Of a stretch of 64,000 nt of DNA, positions 50,916 through 60,724 are shown one piece after another. The notes under the pieces were generated by a model. It did no database searches, was not told where the DNA came from, and saw only the letters and a program-made list of their open reading frames with translations. The DNA comes from Actinoplanes sichuanensis (GTDB lineage: Bacteria > Actinomycetota > Actinomycetes > Mycobacteriales > Micromonosporaceae). The translations under genes were made by a program, and so were the position numbers. The DNA is taken from contig NZ_AP028461.1 of assembly GCF_033097365.1 (NCBI RefSeq), positions 11,063,501 to 11,127,500 of the forward strand, given 5' to 3'. The number at the start of each line of letters is the position of its first letter. Position 1 is the first letter of the stretch.

Positions 50916-52157
50916 TCAGTTCTCCTTCCACTTGGCGACCCACCAGCGGGTCAGCCAGCCGGCCAGCACTCCGGCGATCAGGCCGGCGATCACGAGCACG
51001 AAGAGCAGCAGCAGTCCGCGGCCGAGCCCGGGGGCGTCCGGCGCCTGGGAGGCGGCGACCAGGCCGATGCTCAGCTCGACGGGCATACCGGGCGCGCCGG
51101 CCGCGGTGGCCGACGCGAACGAGTTGCTCACGATCAGGCAGATGTCCGAGGTCGCGGAGAGTGCCGGTTCCTCGTCACCGGACCAGCGCAGACCCGCCGA
51201 GATCACGTCGGCCCGTCCGCTACCCGCGTCCACGCCGCGGACCAATTCCCGGCCGTCCACCGTGGATGCCTTGACCAGCACGCCGTAGTCCCGGTTCAGT
51301 GGCCGGTCCAGCGCGATGCTGACCGAGGCCCGCAGTTCGTCGCCGTCACGGACCGAGACCCGGTAGTACCGGTGCTCGCCGATCAGCTCGCGGTCGGTGT
51401 AGACGCCGGCGGCCAGCAGCGGCGCGGTCGCACAGTCGGGTGCGCCCTTGACCACGGACGGGGTGACCGGTGGCGGCTGGGCCGCCCGATCGACGAGCTG
51501 CTTGATCCGGTCGGTCAGCTCCTCCTCGCTCTGCGCCGCGGCGTACGTGCCCCCGGTCGCCTGGGAGATGCAGACCAGCTGTTTACGGGTCTTCTCGTCG
51601 GGCGCCAGACCAAGGGTGTCGACGACCAGGTCGGTGCCCTGGGCGGCCAGTTCGCGGGCCACGTCGCAGGGGTCGGGCGGGGTGCAGGTGTCCTCGCCGT
51701 CGGTGATCAGGACGATCCGGCGGGCCGAGCCGGCGCCGTCCAGGTCCTTGGCCGCCTCGCGCAGGGACAGCCCGATCGGGGTGAACCCGGTCGGTTTCAG
51801 GGTGGCGATGGCGTTCTTGGCGGCGACCCGGTTGACCTGGCCGACCGCCACGATCTGCTGGGTGTCCTTGCAGCCGAGCTTCTTGTTCTCGCCGCCGTAG
51901 GTCGCGCCGAGCACCCGGATGCCGAGCTGGGTGGTCTCCGGCAGGGCGTCGACGACCTCGTTGAAGGCGCGTTTGGCGACTGTCATCCGGGTCTCGCCGT
52001 CGATGTCGGCGGCCTTCATCGAGCCGCTGACGTCGAGGACCAGCTCCACCACCGGGGGTTCGGCGGTGGTCTCGTCGGCGTGGGCGGGGGAGGCGCCGAG
52101 AACGGCGGCCGCGATCAATCCTATTGCTGCCACTATGGACAGTTTTCTGTGGATCAC
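50916..52157 (-). CDS. Secreted, membrane-anchored VWA domain protein
   Basis: 413 residues: signal peptide (1-27), VWA domain with MIDAS motif LVLDVSGSM and LITDGEDT, a beta-rich middle region with a cysteine pair, and a C-terminal TM helix (about 382-403) ending in a basic tail. The divalent metal at the MIDAS would bind an acidic partner. Divergent from a Ser/Thr kinase gene. The next VWA-containing lipoprotein (54446) is on the kinase side, so both arms probably serve one envelope system. Confidence 0.82.
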   Translation of the reverse strand: MIHRKLSIVAAIGLIAAAVLGASPAHADETTAEPPVVELVLDVSGSMKAADIDGETRMTVAKRAFNEVVDALPETTQLGIRVLGATYGGENKKLGCKDTQQIVAVGQVNRVAAKNAIATLKPTGFTPIGLSLREAAKDLDGAGSARRIVLITDGEDTCTPPDPCDVARELAAQGTDLVVDTLGLAPDEKTRKQLVCISQATGGTYAAAQSEEELTDRIKQLVDRAAQPPPVTPSVVKGAPDCATAPLLAAGVYTDRELIGEHRYYRVSVRDGDELRASVSIALDRPLNRDYGVLVKASTVDGRELVRGVDAGSGRADVISAGLRWSGDEEPALSATSDICLIVSNSFASATAAGAPGMPVELSIGLVAASQAPDAPGLGRGLLLLFVLVIAGLIAGVLAGWLTRWWVAKWKEN

Positions 52158-52338
52158 GCGGCAAGATCATAAACATACTTCATCGGTACGGGTCTCTCGG
52201 GGCGGCGCGACCCATGGATGAACGTGTGATGAACAGCCGGCTCTCGCGTGCGCATTGGCGGGAGTTTGCGCCGATTTCTGGCAGGTCAGGTGGTCGTACT
52301 ATCCGGTCCCGAGCACCTCGATGCCGTCCGGAGTGGAA

Positions 52339-53388
52339 ATGCCCGAGCAGAGCGGCCGCTATCAGAAGATCACGCTGCTGGGAAAGGGCGGGATGGGTGA
52401 GGTGTGGGAGGCGCTCGACAGCCACACCGGCCGGACCGTCGCGCTGAAGCTGCTCACCTCGGCCGCCCTGCTCGACCCGGAGCTGCGGGAACGCTTCCTA
52501 CGCGAGATGCGCCTGGCCGCCGAGATCGAGAACCCGTACGTGGTGGCCGTCTACGACTTCGCGGCGACGCCTCAGCCGTACATCGCGATGCGCCTGATCC
52601 GTGGCATCACCCTGGCCGAGGAGATCCGGATCGCGCCGCTCAACCCGGCCCGGGCGGTCGACATCGTCCAGCAGATCGCGTCCGCGCTGGCCGCCGCACA
52701 CGCCAAGGGCCTGCGGCACCGTGACGTGAAACCGTCGAACATCATGCTGGAGCGTGGGCACCGGGCGGGGCACGATCACGCGTACCTCTTCGACTGGGGT
52801 ATCGCGCACCGGATCGACACGGCCGACCCGGAGATCACCCGGGGTGGGCAGATCGTCGGCACGCCGTCCTACATCGCCCCGGAACGCCTGCTCGGCACCC
52901 GGTCGGACCACCGCGCCGACATCTATTCGCTGGCCGTCGTGCTCTATCAGGCGCTGACCGGGAAGCTGCCGTTCGGCGACACCGGCATGCCGTTCCCGCT
53001 GCGGGCGCACCTGTTCGACCCGCCGCGCGGGCTGCCGCCGACGATTCCGGCCGAGTTGCGGCGGGTGGTCGAGAAGGGCCTGGCCAAAGACCCCGATCAG
53101 CGGTACGCGAGCGCCTCCGACTTCGGCGAGGAGGCCTGGGCGGCGCTGAACCCGCGGGCCGAGGCGCCGTCCCGGATGTCCCGGGAGGTGGCGTGGCCGA
53201 TCGGTGGCGGTGCGCTGGGTGCGGTAGCCGGTCTGGGCCTCGCCTCGGCCGGCCTGCTCGACGCGACCTCGGCGTTGTGGGCGCTGCCCGCCCTCGCCAC
53301 GGCCGGTGCCTTCCTCGGCTGGGGCGTCCGTCCCGGCACCTCCGGCCGCGACGACTCGACCCGCCTGATCGATGGAGCGACCCGATGA
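52339..53388 (+). CDS. Ser/Thr protein kinase with two C-terminal TM helices
   Basis: 349 residues from the ATG at 52339 (GGAG upstream; ATG 52321 possible). Kinase motifs: glycine loop LGKGGMGEVWEA, VALKLL lysine, catalytic HRDVKPSNIML, APE (YIAPERLL) and DIYSLAVVLYQ. The metal-binding DFG is DWG, an unusual variant that should keep the Asp. After the kinase domain (to about 270) come two hydrophobic segments and a short tail. No extracellular sensor domain of its own, but the next gene overlaps by four bases and encodes an extracytosolic solute-binding-like protein. Confidence 0.88.
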   Translation: MPEQSGRYQKITLLGKGGMGEVWEALDSHTGRTVALKLLTSAALLDPELRERFLREMRLAAEIENPYVVAVYDFAATPQPYIAMRLIRGITLAEEIRIAPLNPARAVDIVQQIASALAAAHAKGLRHRDVKPSNIMLERGHRAGHDHAYLFDWGIAHRIDTADPEITRGGQIVGTPSYIAPERLLGTRSDHRADIYSLAVVLYQALTGKLPFGDTGMPFPLRAHLFDPPRGLPPTIPAELRRVVEKGLAKDPDQRYASASDFGEEAWAALNPRAEAPSRMSREVAWPIGGGALGAVAGLGLASAGLLDATSALWALPALATAGAFLGWGVRPGTSGRDDSTRLIDGATR

Positions 53389-54458
53389 GACTCCGGCTAC
53401 TCGCCGTCGCCGTGGCGGTGCTGCTCATCCTGGTCGTGGTCTGGCGGGTGGCGACCCGCGAGGAGGCCGTCGCCGGTGGCACCTGCGCCACGACGCAGAC
53501 CGAGGTGAGCGGCATCGTCGGCTCGGAGAAGGAGACCTACCTCAGGGATTCGCGGGTCGTCGACGTGCTCCGCTGTGCCGGGTTCACGCTGCGGATCGAC
53601 GCGGACGGCTCCCGCGACATGGCGAAGCGGGTCGCCTCCGGGTACGACTTCGCGTTCCCGTCGAGCACCCCGACCGCCGAGAAGATCATGGAGGAGCGTG
53701 GGATCACCGAGTCGTACAAGCCGTTCTCCTCGGTGATGGGCGTGGCCACCTTCAAGCCGACCGTCGAGGTGCTGCGCGCCGACGGCGTGGTGCAGACCGT
53801 CAAGGGCCGCGACGTCGTCTCGATCGGGCGGCTGATCGAGATGAGCCGGGCCGGGACCACCTGGAAAGACGTCAACCCGGGCTCGCCCAACGGCAACGTG
53901 GTGATGCTGCGGACCACCGACCCGGCCGACTCCAACTCGGCGATCATGTTCCTCTCCATCGCGTCGGCCGTGCTCAACGACGACCGGCCGGTCAGCGGTG
54001 CCGACGCGCTGCCGAGACTGCTGCCCGACCTGTGCCGGCTCGTCCTCGACCAGGGCACCAAACCGAACACCAGCGGCGTGCTCTTCGAGGAGTACCTGAC
54101 CGGTGGGCCGGAGCGGATCCCGATGGCGCTGGTCTACGAGTCGCAGTTCCTGGACACCGTCTCCGAGCAGCGGGTGCCCGCCGACGGTGAGCGGGTGCTG
54201 CTGTTCCCCGACCCGACCGTGTACGCCTGGCACACCCTGGTCCCGCTCACCCCGGCCGGTAGCGAGCTCGGGAAGCTGCTGCGCGACGACGTGACCCTCA
54301 AGGACATCGCGGCCGAGTACGGGTTCCGCCCGCAGGGCCGCACCCTGGCCGACCGCCCGAACCCGCCGGTGGTCGTCGAACCGCCCGACTACCAGGTGCT
54401 CGAACTGATGCTCGACAAGCTCGCTGAGCAGCGGAAGGCCGCACAGTGCCCGAAGTGA
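53385..54458 (+). CDS. Membrane-anchored solute-binding-like protein
   Basis: 357 residues with an N-terminal TM anchor (about 3-22) and an extracytosolic domain with the look of a type II periplasmic-binding fold (GYDFAFPSSTPTAEKIM, DPADSNSAIMFLSIASAVL, VYESQFLD). No permease or ATPase gene is present, so transport is unlikely. It may sense a ligand for the kinase. It overlaps both neighbours. The ligand is unknown. Confidence 0.68.
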   Translation: MRLRLLAVAVAVLLILVVVWRVATREEAVAGGTCATTQTEVSGIVGSEKETYLRDSRVVDVLRCAGFTLRIDADGSRDMAKRVASGYDFAFPSSTPTAEKIMEERGITESYKPFSSVMGVATFKPTVEVLRADGVVQTVKGRDVVSIGRLIEMSRAGTTWKDVNPGSPNGNVVMLRTTDPADSNSAIMFLSIASAVLNDDRPVSGADALPRLLPDLCRLVLDQGTKPNTSGVLFEEYLTGGPERIPMALVYESQFLDTVSEQRVPADGERVLLFPDPTVYAWHTLVPLTPAGSELGKLLRDDVTLKDIAAEYGFRPQGRTLADRPNPPVVVEPPDYQVLELMLDKLAEQRKAAQCPK

Positions 54459-56068
54459 GACGTCTCCTGGCCGCCCTGCTCGCGGCGACGATCCTGGCCG
54501 GCTGCACGGGGAGGGAGACGCCACCACCGCCGCTTCCGGTCAGCTCCGGACCGCCGACGACGCTCCGGGTGCTGGCCGGCAGCGAACTGGCCGACATGCA
54601 GCCGATCCTCGACGAGGCGGCGAAGGCGACCGGCGTCTCGGTGAAGATGGACCTGATCGGCAGCCTGGAGGGCGCCGAGGCGGTCGCCACCGGCCGGGCC
54701 GACGGGAAGTACGACGCGCTGTGGTTCTCCTCGAACCGCTACCTGGAAACGCTGCCCGAGGCGAAACAGCGGCTCGGCAACGCCACCCGGATCATGGGCT
54801 CGCCGGTGGTGCTCGGCGTCCGCGCGTCAACCGCACAACGCCTCGGCTGGACCGGCCGGGCGGTCACCTGGACCGACATCGCGACCGCCGCCGGCGAAGG
54901 CGAGCTGACCTTCGCGATGACCGACCCGGCCGCCTCCAACACCGGCTTCTCGGCGCTGGTGGCGGTCGCCTCGGCACTCGACGGCAGAGGCCGGGCCCTG
55001 GACGCCGCCGCGATCGACCGGGTGGCCGCCCCGCTCACCGCGTTCTTCAGCGGGCAGCGGATCACCGCCGGATCGTCCGGCTGGCTGACCGACGCGTACA
55101 TCGGGCGGATGACCGGAACCGATCCCGGCCCGGCGGTGGACGGGCTGATCACCTACGAGGCGTCGCTGCTGGAGCTGAACACCTCCGGGAAGCTGTCCGA
55201 GCAGCTGACCGTGATCCGTCCCGGGGACGGGGTGATCAGCGCCGACTATCCCTTGACCCTGCTCACCGGCGCGGCCACCGAAGCCCGCGACGCGCACGAG
55301 CGGCTGGCCGCCCATCTGCGCGGCGCCGCCGTGCAGGACCGGATCGTGCGGGACACCGGGCGGCGGCCCGCGGTCACCGGAGTGACGCTGCCCGCCGAGC
55401 TGCCGGCCGCCCCGGTGGAACTGTCCTTCCCGGACACCCGGGAGGCGATCGACGCGCTGCTCACCGCGTACCAGGATCGGCTGCGACGGCCGTCCCGGAC
55501 GGTGTACGTGCTGGACGTGTCAGGCTCGATGCGGGGCGGCCGGATCGCCCAGCTGAAGACCGCGCTCGCCGGGCTGACCGGCCTGAACACCTCACTGACC
55601 GGGGAGTCCTGCCGGTTCCGCAGCCGCGAGGAGGTGGTCCTGCTCCCGTTCAGCTCGAAACCGGCGGCGGCGCGGCGCTTCACCGTGGACGCCGCCGACC
55701 CGCAGCCGTCCCGGGAGCGGCTTCGGGCCGCGGTCGGCCGGTTGTCCGCCGGTGGCGACACCGCCGTGTACGACTCGCTGCTCGCCGCCTACCGGGAACT
55801 GGACGGCGCCGCCGACCGGAACCGGTTCGCCAGCATCGTGCTGATGACCGACGGCGAGAGCAACCGCGGCCGGGCTCTCGCCGATTTCACCGCCCAGCTG
55901 CGGAAACGCCCGGCCGACGCCGAGCCGGTGCCGGTCTTCCCGGTGCTGTTCGGGGAGGCCGCCGAGGAGCAGATGCGGCAGGTCGCCCAGGCCAGTGGCG
56001 GTGAGGTGTGGGACGCCCGGGGCGGCGACCTGACGAAGGTGTTCTGCCAGATCCGCGGCTACCAGTAG
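54446..56068 (+). CDS. Lipoprotein with solute-binding and VWA domains
   Basis: 540 residues from a GTG. Lipobox LAGC (Cys about 20), then a type II solute-binding domain (about 38-330; TLRVLAGSELADMQPIL, YDALWFSSNRYL, AMTDPAASNTGFSALVAVASAL), then a VWA domain (about 350-535) with MIDAS VYVLDVSGSM and LMTDGESN. This fusion recurs in actinomycetes beside kinases. It overlaps the previous gene by 13 bases. Likely an exposed ligand- and metal-dependent adhesion or sensing module. Confidence 0.82.
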   Translation: MPEVRRLLAALLAATILAGCTGRETPPPPLPVSSGPPTTLRVLAGSELADMQPILDEAAKATGVSVKMDLIGSLEGAEAVATGRADGKYDALWFSSNRYLETLPEAKQRLGNATRIMGSPVVLGVRASTAQRLGWTGRAVTWTDIATAAGEGELTFAMTDPAASNTGFSALVAVASALDGRGRALDAAAIDRVAAPLTAFFSGQRITAGSSGWLTDAYIGRMTGTDPGPAVDGLITYEASLLELNTSGKLSEQLTVIRPGDGVISADYPLTLLTGAATEARDAHERLAAHLRGAAVQDRIVRDTGRRPAVTGVTLPAELPAAPVELSFPDTREAIDALLTAYQDRLRRPSRTVYVLDVSGSMRGGRIAQLKTALAGLTGLNTSLTGESCRFRSREEVVLLPFSSKPAAARRFTVDAADPQPSRERLRAAVGRLSAGGDTAVYDSLLAAYRELDGAADRNRFASIVLMTDGESNRGRALADFTAQLRKRPADAEPVPVFPVLFGEAAEEQMRQVAQASGGEVWDARGGDLTKVFCQIRGYQ

Positions 56069-56069
56069 C

Positions 56070-57236
56070 TCATTTGAAGGCGGCGTGGCCGGTCAGCGCC
56101 TGGCCGATCACCAGCGTGTGGATCTCGGACGTGCCCTCGTAGGTGAGGACCGATTCGAGGTTGTTGGCGTGCCGCAGCGGCGAATACTCCAGGGTGATGC
56201 CGCTGCCGCCGAGGATGGTGCGGCATTCGCGGGCGATGGCCAGCGCGGTCCGCACGTTGTTGAGTTTGCCGACGCTGATCTGGTGCGGCTTGATCGTGCC
56301 GGCGTCCTTGAGTCGGCCCAGGTGCAGCGCGAGCAGCGCCGACGTGTTGAGGCCGACCGCCATGTCCGCCAGTTTCTCCTGGGTGAGCTGGAAGGCGGCG
56401 ATCGGCTTGCCGAACTGGACCCGCGCCTTCGCGTAGTCGACCGCGGTGCGCACACAGTCGAGGGCCGCCCCGGCCGAGCCGAAGACGATGCCGAACCGGG
56501 CCTCGCTCAGGCAGCTCAGCGGCGCCCCCAGCCCCTGCGCGCCGGGCAACTGCGCCGAGGCGGGCAGCCGCACGTCGTCGAACGCCAGCTCACCGGTGAT
56601 CGAGGCGCGCAGCGACAGCTTCTTCTTGATCGTCCGGGAGGTGAAGCCGGGTGTGTCTCTGGGGACGAGAAAACCCCTGACCCCCTCTTCGGTACGGGCC
56701 CAGACGGTCGCCACGTCGGCGATGCTGCCGTTGGTGATCCACATCTTGGACCCGTTCAGGATCCAGTCGTCACCGTCGCGAACCGCCCGGGTGCGCATGT
56801 TCGCCGGGTCGCTGCCGAAATCGGGCTCGGTGAGACCGAAGCACCCGATCGCCTCGCCGGCCGCCATCCGGGGCAGCCACTCCTGCTTCTGCTCCTCCGA
56901 CCCGTACCGCCAGATCGAGAACATCGCCAGCGAGCCCTGCACCGAGACGAAACTGCGCAGCCCCGAGTCGCCGGCCTCCAGCTCCAGGCAGGCCAGGCCG
57001 TAGGCGACCGCACTCGTCCCGGCGCAGCCGTAGCCCTCCAGGTGCATCCCGAGGACCCCCAGCTTGCCCAACTCGGGCGCCAGCTCGCGGGGGAAGGTGC
57101 CCTCCTCGAACCAGTCCGCCACGTGCGGCCGCACATGGTCGGTCACGAACCGCGCCACCGTCTCGCGGATCTGCCGTTCCTCGTCACTGAGCAGGCTGTC
57201 GATGTCCAGCAGATCGAGCGGGTCGGTGAGGGTCAT
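56070..57236 (-). CDS. Glutaryl-CoA dehydrogenase-like acyl-CoA dehydrogenase
   Basis: 388 residues from the ATG at 57236. FAD enzyme with IGCFGLTEPDFGSDPANMRTRA, KMWITNGSIADV, LGAPLSCLSEARFGI, QLTQEKLADM and YEGTSEIHTLVIGQALTG, the pattern of glutaryl-CoA dehydrogenase, including the catalytic Glu of YEGT. It would oxidise and decarboxylate glutaryl-CoA in lysine or tryptophan breakdown. A general short-chain dehydrogenase is the alternative. Divergent from the polyprenyl synthase gene across 64 bp, convergent with the VWA lipoprotein gene with one base between stops. Confidence 0.82.
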   Translation of the reverse strand: MTLTDPLDLLDIDSLLSDEERQIRETVARFVTDHVRPHVADWFEEGTFPRELAPELGKLGVLGMHLEGYGCAGTSAVAYGLACLELEAGDSGLRSFVSVQGSLAMFSIWRYGSEEQKQEWLPRMAAGEAIGCFGLTEPDFGSDPANMRTRAVRDGDDWILNGSKMWITNGSIADVATVWARTEEGVRGFLVPRDTPGFTSRTIKKKLSLRASITGELAFDDVRLPASAQLPGAQGLGAPLSCLSEARFGIVFGSAGAALDCVRTAVDYAKARVQFGKPIAAFQLTQEKLADMAVGLNTSALLALHLGRLKDAGTIKPHQISVGKLNNVRTALAIARECRTILGGSGITLEYSPLRHANNLESVLTYEGTSEIHTLVIGQALTGHAAFK

Positions 57237-57300
57237 GTCCTGATTCTGCACCGGCGGGCTCGCCGGCGTTCTCTCAGAGGCGTGATCTAGCCTTTTGATC

Positions 57301-58299
57301 ATGGCGGCCTCGATACCTGGACTCAGCGACCTCGTCGATCCGGACGTCCGTGACCGGGTCGCGGAGTTCCTGGCGGAGGTGGAGCAGGAGCTGCTGGTCT
57401 CGGTCACCAGTTCCGACCCGCTGATCGACGAGGCCGCGGCGCATCTGGTCCGGGCCGGTGGCAAGCGGTTCCGCCCGCTGACCGTCGCGCTCGGCGCGCA
57501 GCTCGGCGACCCGTCCCGGCCCGAGCTGCTGACCGCCGCCGTGATGATGGAGCTGACCCACCTGGCCACCCTCTACCACGACGACGTGATGGACGAGGCG
57601 CCGCTGCGGCGGGGCGCGGCCAGTGCCAACTCCCGGTGGAGCAACCGGATCGCGGTCTACGTGGGCGACTTCCTGCTGGCCCGGGCCGCGGACATGGCCG
57701 CGAGCCTGGGGGACGAGGCGGTCCGTCTGCAGGCCGGCATGCTCGTTCAGCTGGTCCGCGGGCAGCTCGCGGAGACCGTCGGCCCGCGCGGTGGCGACCC
57801 GATCCGGCACCACCTGCAGGTCGTGGAGGACAAGACCGCCTCGCTGATCGCCACCTCGGCCCGGTTCGGCGGCCTCTTCTCCGGTCTGCCCGAGCACCAC
57901 GTGCGGACCCTCGCCGAGTACGGCACCGCGATCGGTATCGCCTTCCAGCTCTCCGACGATCTGCTCGACATCGCCTCGGAGACCGCCCAATCCGGCAAGA
58001 CGCCCGGCACCGACCTGCGGGAGGGCGTGCCCACCCTGCCGGTGCTCTACGTGTTGTCCGACTCTTCGGCCGGCAGTCCCCGTTTGCGGGAACTCCTGTC
58101 GAAAGGCCCCTTGACCGACGATGAGGAGCACGCGGAGGCCCTCGGCCTGCTGCGTGAGTCGGCGGCGCTGAAGCAGGCGCGGGAGACCGTGCACGGTTAC
58201 GCGGAGGCGGCCCGGCGCAGCGCCGGCACCCTGCCCGCCGGGCCGGCCCGGAAGGCCCTCGAACAGCTCTGCCACTACATCGGCGAACGAACCGGCTGA
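57301..58299 (+). CDS. Polyprenyl diphosphate synthase
   Basis: 332 residues from the ATG at 57301. Trans-prenyltransferase with both aspartate-rich motifs, DDVMD (94-98) and DDLLD (219-223), GGKRFRP near 55 and GTDLREGVPTLPVLY. It extends allylic diphosphates with isopentenyl diphosphate, most likely making the menaquinone side chain. Chain length cannot be told with confidence. No menaquinone gene is adjacent. Confidence 0.9.
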   Translation: MAASIPGLSDLVDPDVRDRVAEFLAEVEQELLVSVTSSDPLIDEAAAHLVRAGGKRFRPLTVALGAQLGDPSRPELLTAAVMMELTHLATLYHDDVMDEAPLRRGAASANSRWSNRIAVYVGDFLLARAADMAASLGDEAVRLQAGMLVQLVRGQLAETVGPRGGDPIRHHLQVVEDKTASLIATSARFGGLFSGLPEHHVRTLAEYGTAIGIAFQLSDDLLDIASETAQSGKTPGTDLREGVPTLPVLYVLSDSSAGSPRLRELLSKGPLTDDEEHAEALGLLRESAALKQARETVHGYAEAARRSAGTLPAGPARKALEQLCHYIGERTG

Positions 58300-58373
58300 G
58301 TTTTCTTCACTCCCCCGGCCGAGTGCCGATGGACGCTGTGCCGATTCTCTGGAAGAGCACAGCTGGGAGTGAG

Positions 58374-60074
58374 ATGCGACGGGAAGAAGACGAGGGCTTC
58401 ACCATCGTCGAACTCATTGTCGCCTTGGCGGTTTTGAGTGTCGCCATGGCGGGCCTGGGTATGTTCTTCGTGGACGGCACGACAGCCGTTTCACAGCAGC
58501 GCGACGAGCGGCAGGCGTCCCAGGTGGCGGCCACCGCGCTGGAGCAGATCCGGGCGCTGGAGGCCAAGGCGCTGCTGGTCGGGCGGGGCAAGGACACCGT
58601 GACGACGCAGTGGAAGGCCGCCTCCGACACCAGTCCCTTCAAGGAGCGGCTCAAGCCGTACCTGAAGAGCATGAAGATGGAGTGGTCGGCCGACGCCGAC
58701 GCGGCGGCCGGTGACGATGCGGCCATCCCCACCAAGACCAAGTCGGTGACGGTGGGTGGCATCACCTTCGAGCAGTCGATCTTCGTGGGTGGCTGTGAGG
58801 TCTACTTCATGACGACCGACGACTGCGTCGACCCGTCGACCAGCACCAAACGGCCCGCCGACGCGACCACGATCCTGCAGTACTTCCGGGTCGTCGTGCT
58901 GGAGACGTGGCCGCACAAGAGCTGCCCGGAGACCGGGGGGCGCTGCGCGTACATCGCCTCGACCCTGGTGTCCCGGGTCGCCGAGCCGGTCTTCGACGTC
59001 AAGCGCCCGTCGCCGGTCGTCCGGAACCTGACGCTCAACCCGGTGCCGGTCTTCTACAACGGCGTCACCATGGCCACCCCGTTCCAGTTCAAGGCCACCG
59101 GTGGCACGCTGCCGAACACCTGGGTCTTCACCGGCCTGCCGCCCGGCATCACCGGGTCGACGGACGGCCAGCTCAGCGGGACGGCCACGAAGGTCGGGAC
59201 CTATTCCGGCGGCACCGCGAAGGTCACCGACAAGGCCGGCCGCTCGGACACCCTGAGCAGCATCACGTACCGGGTGGTGGACCCGCCGACGATCACCCTC
59301 GCGTCGGCTCCGCGGACCCACGTCGGCGAGGCCGCGACCATCCAGCCGACCGCCGCCGGCGGTGACCTGACCGGCAGCCCCAAGTACACGTTCAGCGCGA
59401 CCGGGCTCCCGGCCGAGATGACCATCAACACCGGCACCGGGGCGATCACCGGCAACGCGATCGCCACCTACACGGCGGTCATCCGGGTCACCGACATCAA
59501 CGGCGCCTTCGCCGAGGTCACCTACACCCACAACGTCCACCCGGACCTGACCCTGGTGAAGCCGGCCGACCAGCAGGTCAACTCCGGCACCTCGGTCAAC
59601 GCCACGGTGTCGGCCTCGGGCGGCTACGGCACCTACACCTACGCGGCCACCGACCTGCCCACCGGCGTCACGATCAACACCACCACCGGCAAGATCACCG
59701 GTGTCGCGCTCATCCCCGGCCGCTACCTGCCGACGGTCAGTGTGACCGACGCACTGGGCCTGACGAAGAGTGACCGGTTCGCGCTGGTCATCGCGAATCC
59801 GGCGGCCCTGGGCTTCACCTCACCGACTACGGAGATGACCTCGGCCCTGAACCAGGCGGTGACGGTGCCTGTCACCACCAACGCCACGGCTCTCGGCAAC
59901 AAGGCCACCACGGTCACGGCGGTCGGGTTGCCGCCGGGCCTCACCTACAACACCGGCAAGGACACCATCAGCGGTACGCCGACGAAGGCCGGCACCTACC
60001 TGGTGACCCTGACCGCGGTCAGTGTGACCCCGGCCCAGACCGCGATCACCACGTTCGTCTGGACCATCGCATGA
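58374..60074 (+). CDS. Prepilin-like protein with tandem Ig-like (putative Ig) domains, copy A
   Basis: 566 residues from the ATG at 58374 (GGGAG upstream). Class III signal cut after Gly8: DEG then FTIVELIVALAVL, with Glu at +5. A cysteine-containing region (about 120-220) resembles the same part of the protein at 62225. Three or more putative Ig domains follow, with repeats such as LPPGITGSTDGQLSGTATKVGTY. Large pseudopilin that could sit at a pilus tip or act as adhesin. Overlaps the next gene by four bases. Confidence 0.8.
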   Translation: MRREEDEGFTIVELIVALAVLSVAMAGLGMFFVDGTTAVSQQRDERQASQVAATALEQIRALEAKALLVGRGKDTVTTQWKAASDTSPFKERLKPYLKSMKMEWSADADAAAGDDAAIPTKTKSVTVGGITFEQSIFVGGCEVYFMTTDDCVDPSTSTKRPADATTILQYFRVVVLETWPHKSCPETGGRCAYIASTLVSRVAEPVFDVKRPSPVVRNLTLNPVPVFYNGVTMATPFQFKATGGTLPNTWVFTGLPPGITGSTDGQLSGTATKVGTYSGGTAKVTDKAGRSDTLSSITYRVVDPPTITLASAPRTHVGEAATIQPTAAGGDLTGSPKYTFSATGLPAEMTINTGTGAITGNAIATYTAVIRVTDINGAFAEVTYTHNVHPDLTLVKPADQQVNSGTSVNATVSASGGYGTYTYAATDLPTGVTINTTTGKITGVALIPGRYLPTVSVTDALGLTKSDRFALVIANPAALGFTSPTTEMTSALNQAVTVPVTTNATALGNKATTVTAVGLPPGLTYNTGKDTISGTPTKAGTYLVTLTAVSVTPAQTAITTFVWTIA

Positions 60075-60724
60075 AACTGATCAGAAGGGGGAAGCGGGTG
60101 CGGCGGCGCGGCGATGAGGGCTACTCCCTCGTGGAAGTCCTGGTGGCGGCGAGCCTGATGTCCGTGGTGATGGCCGTGTCGGTGACCGCCGTCCTGCAGA
60201 TCTACTCGAGCGTCAACCGCACCGAGGAGACGGTGTCGGTCCGCGACGCCATCGACGTCAGCTTCCGACGGCTCGACCGAGAGCTGCGGTACGCGACGTG
60301 GGTCTCCGACGCCAAGGCGGTGAACGGCCGCTGGTACCTGGAGTACGCGCTGCCGGTCAACCAGAAACTCGAATCCCCGTGCCGGCAGATCAAGCTCGAC
60401 AACGGGGTGCTCACCCTGGCGTCGTGGACGTTGCCGTCTTCCACCCCGGCCAATCCGTTCATCATCGCCTCCGGCGTGACCGCGGACACCACCAAGGGGC
60501 CGGTCGAGCTCTACGCACCGGGCGCCAAGCCGTACGCCTCGGCCGCGGTCGGCACCTCCGGGGTGGGCTCGACGTTCGAGACGCAGTACCAGCAGATCCG
60601 GCTCAGGTTCGCGGTCAAGGTCGGCAAGGTCTCCCTGCCCTTCGACAGCGTCTTCACCGCTCAGAACATCGCCCGTGGATCGTCGTCGTTCAACGACTGC
60701 AGCAAGGGAAGGCCGACCACATGA
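60071..60724 (+). CDS. Short prepilin-like protein (pseudopilin), copy A
   Basis: 217 residues. Prepilin cut after Gly17: GDEG then YSLVEVLVAASLMSVVMAV, Glu at +5. The body carries FRRLDRELRYATWVSDA, close to the equivalent stretch of the protein at 63616. Probably a minor pilin. Overlaps the genes on both sides by four bases. Confidence 0.82.
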   Translation: MKLIRRGKRVRRRGDEGYSLVEVLVAASLMSVVMAVSVTAVLQIYSSVNRTEETVSVRDAIDVSFRRLDRELRYATWVSDAKAVNGRWYLEYALPVNQKLESPCRQIKLDNGVLTLASWTLPSSTPANPFIIASGVTADTTKGPVELYAPGAKPYASAAVGTSGVGSTFETQYQQIRLRFAVKVGKVSLPFDSVFTAQNIARGSSSFNDCSKGRPTT

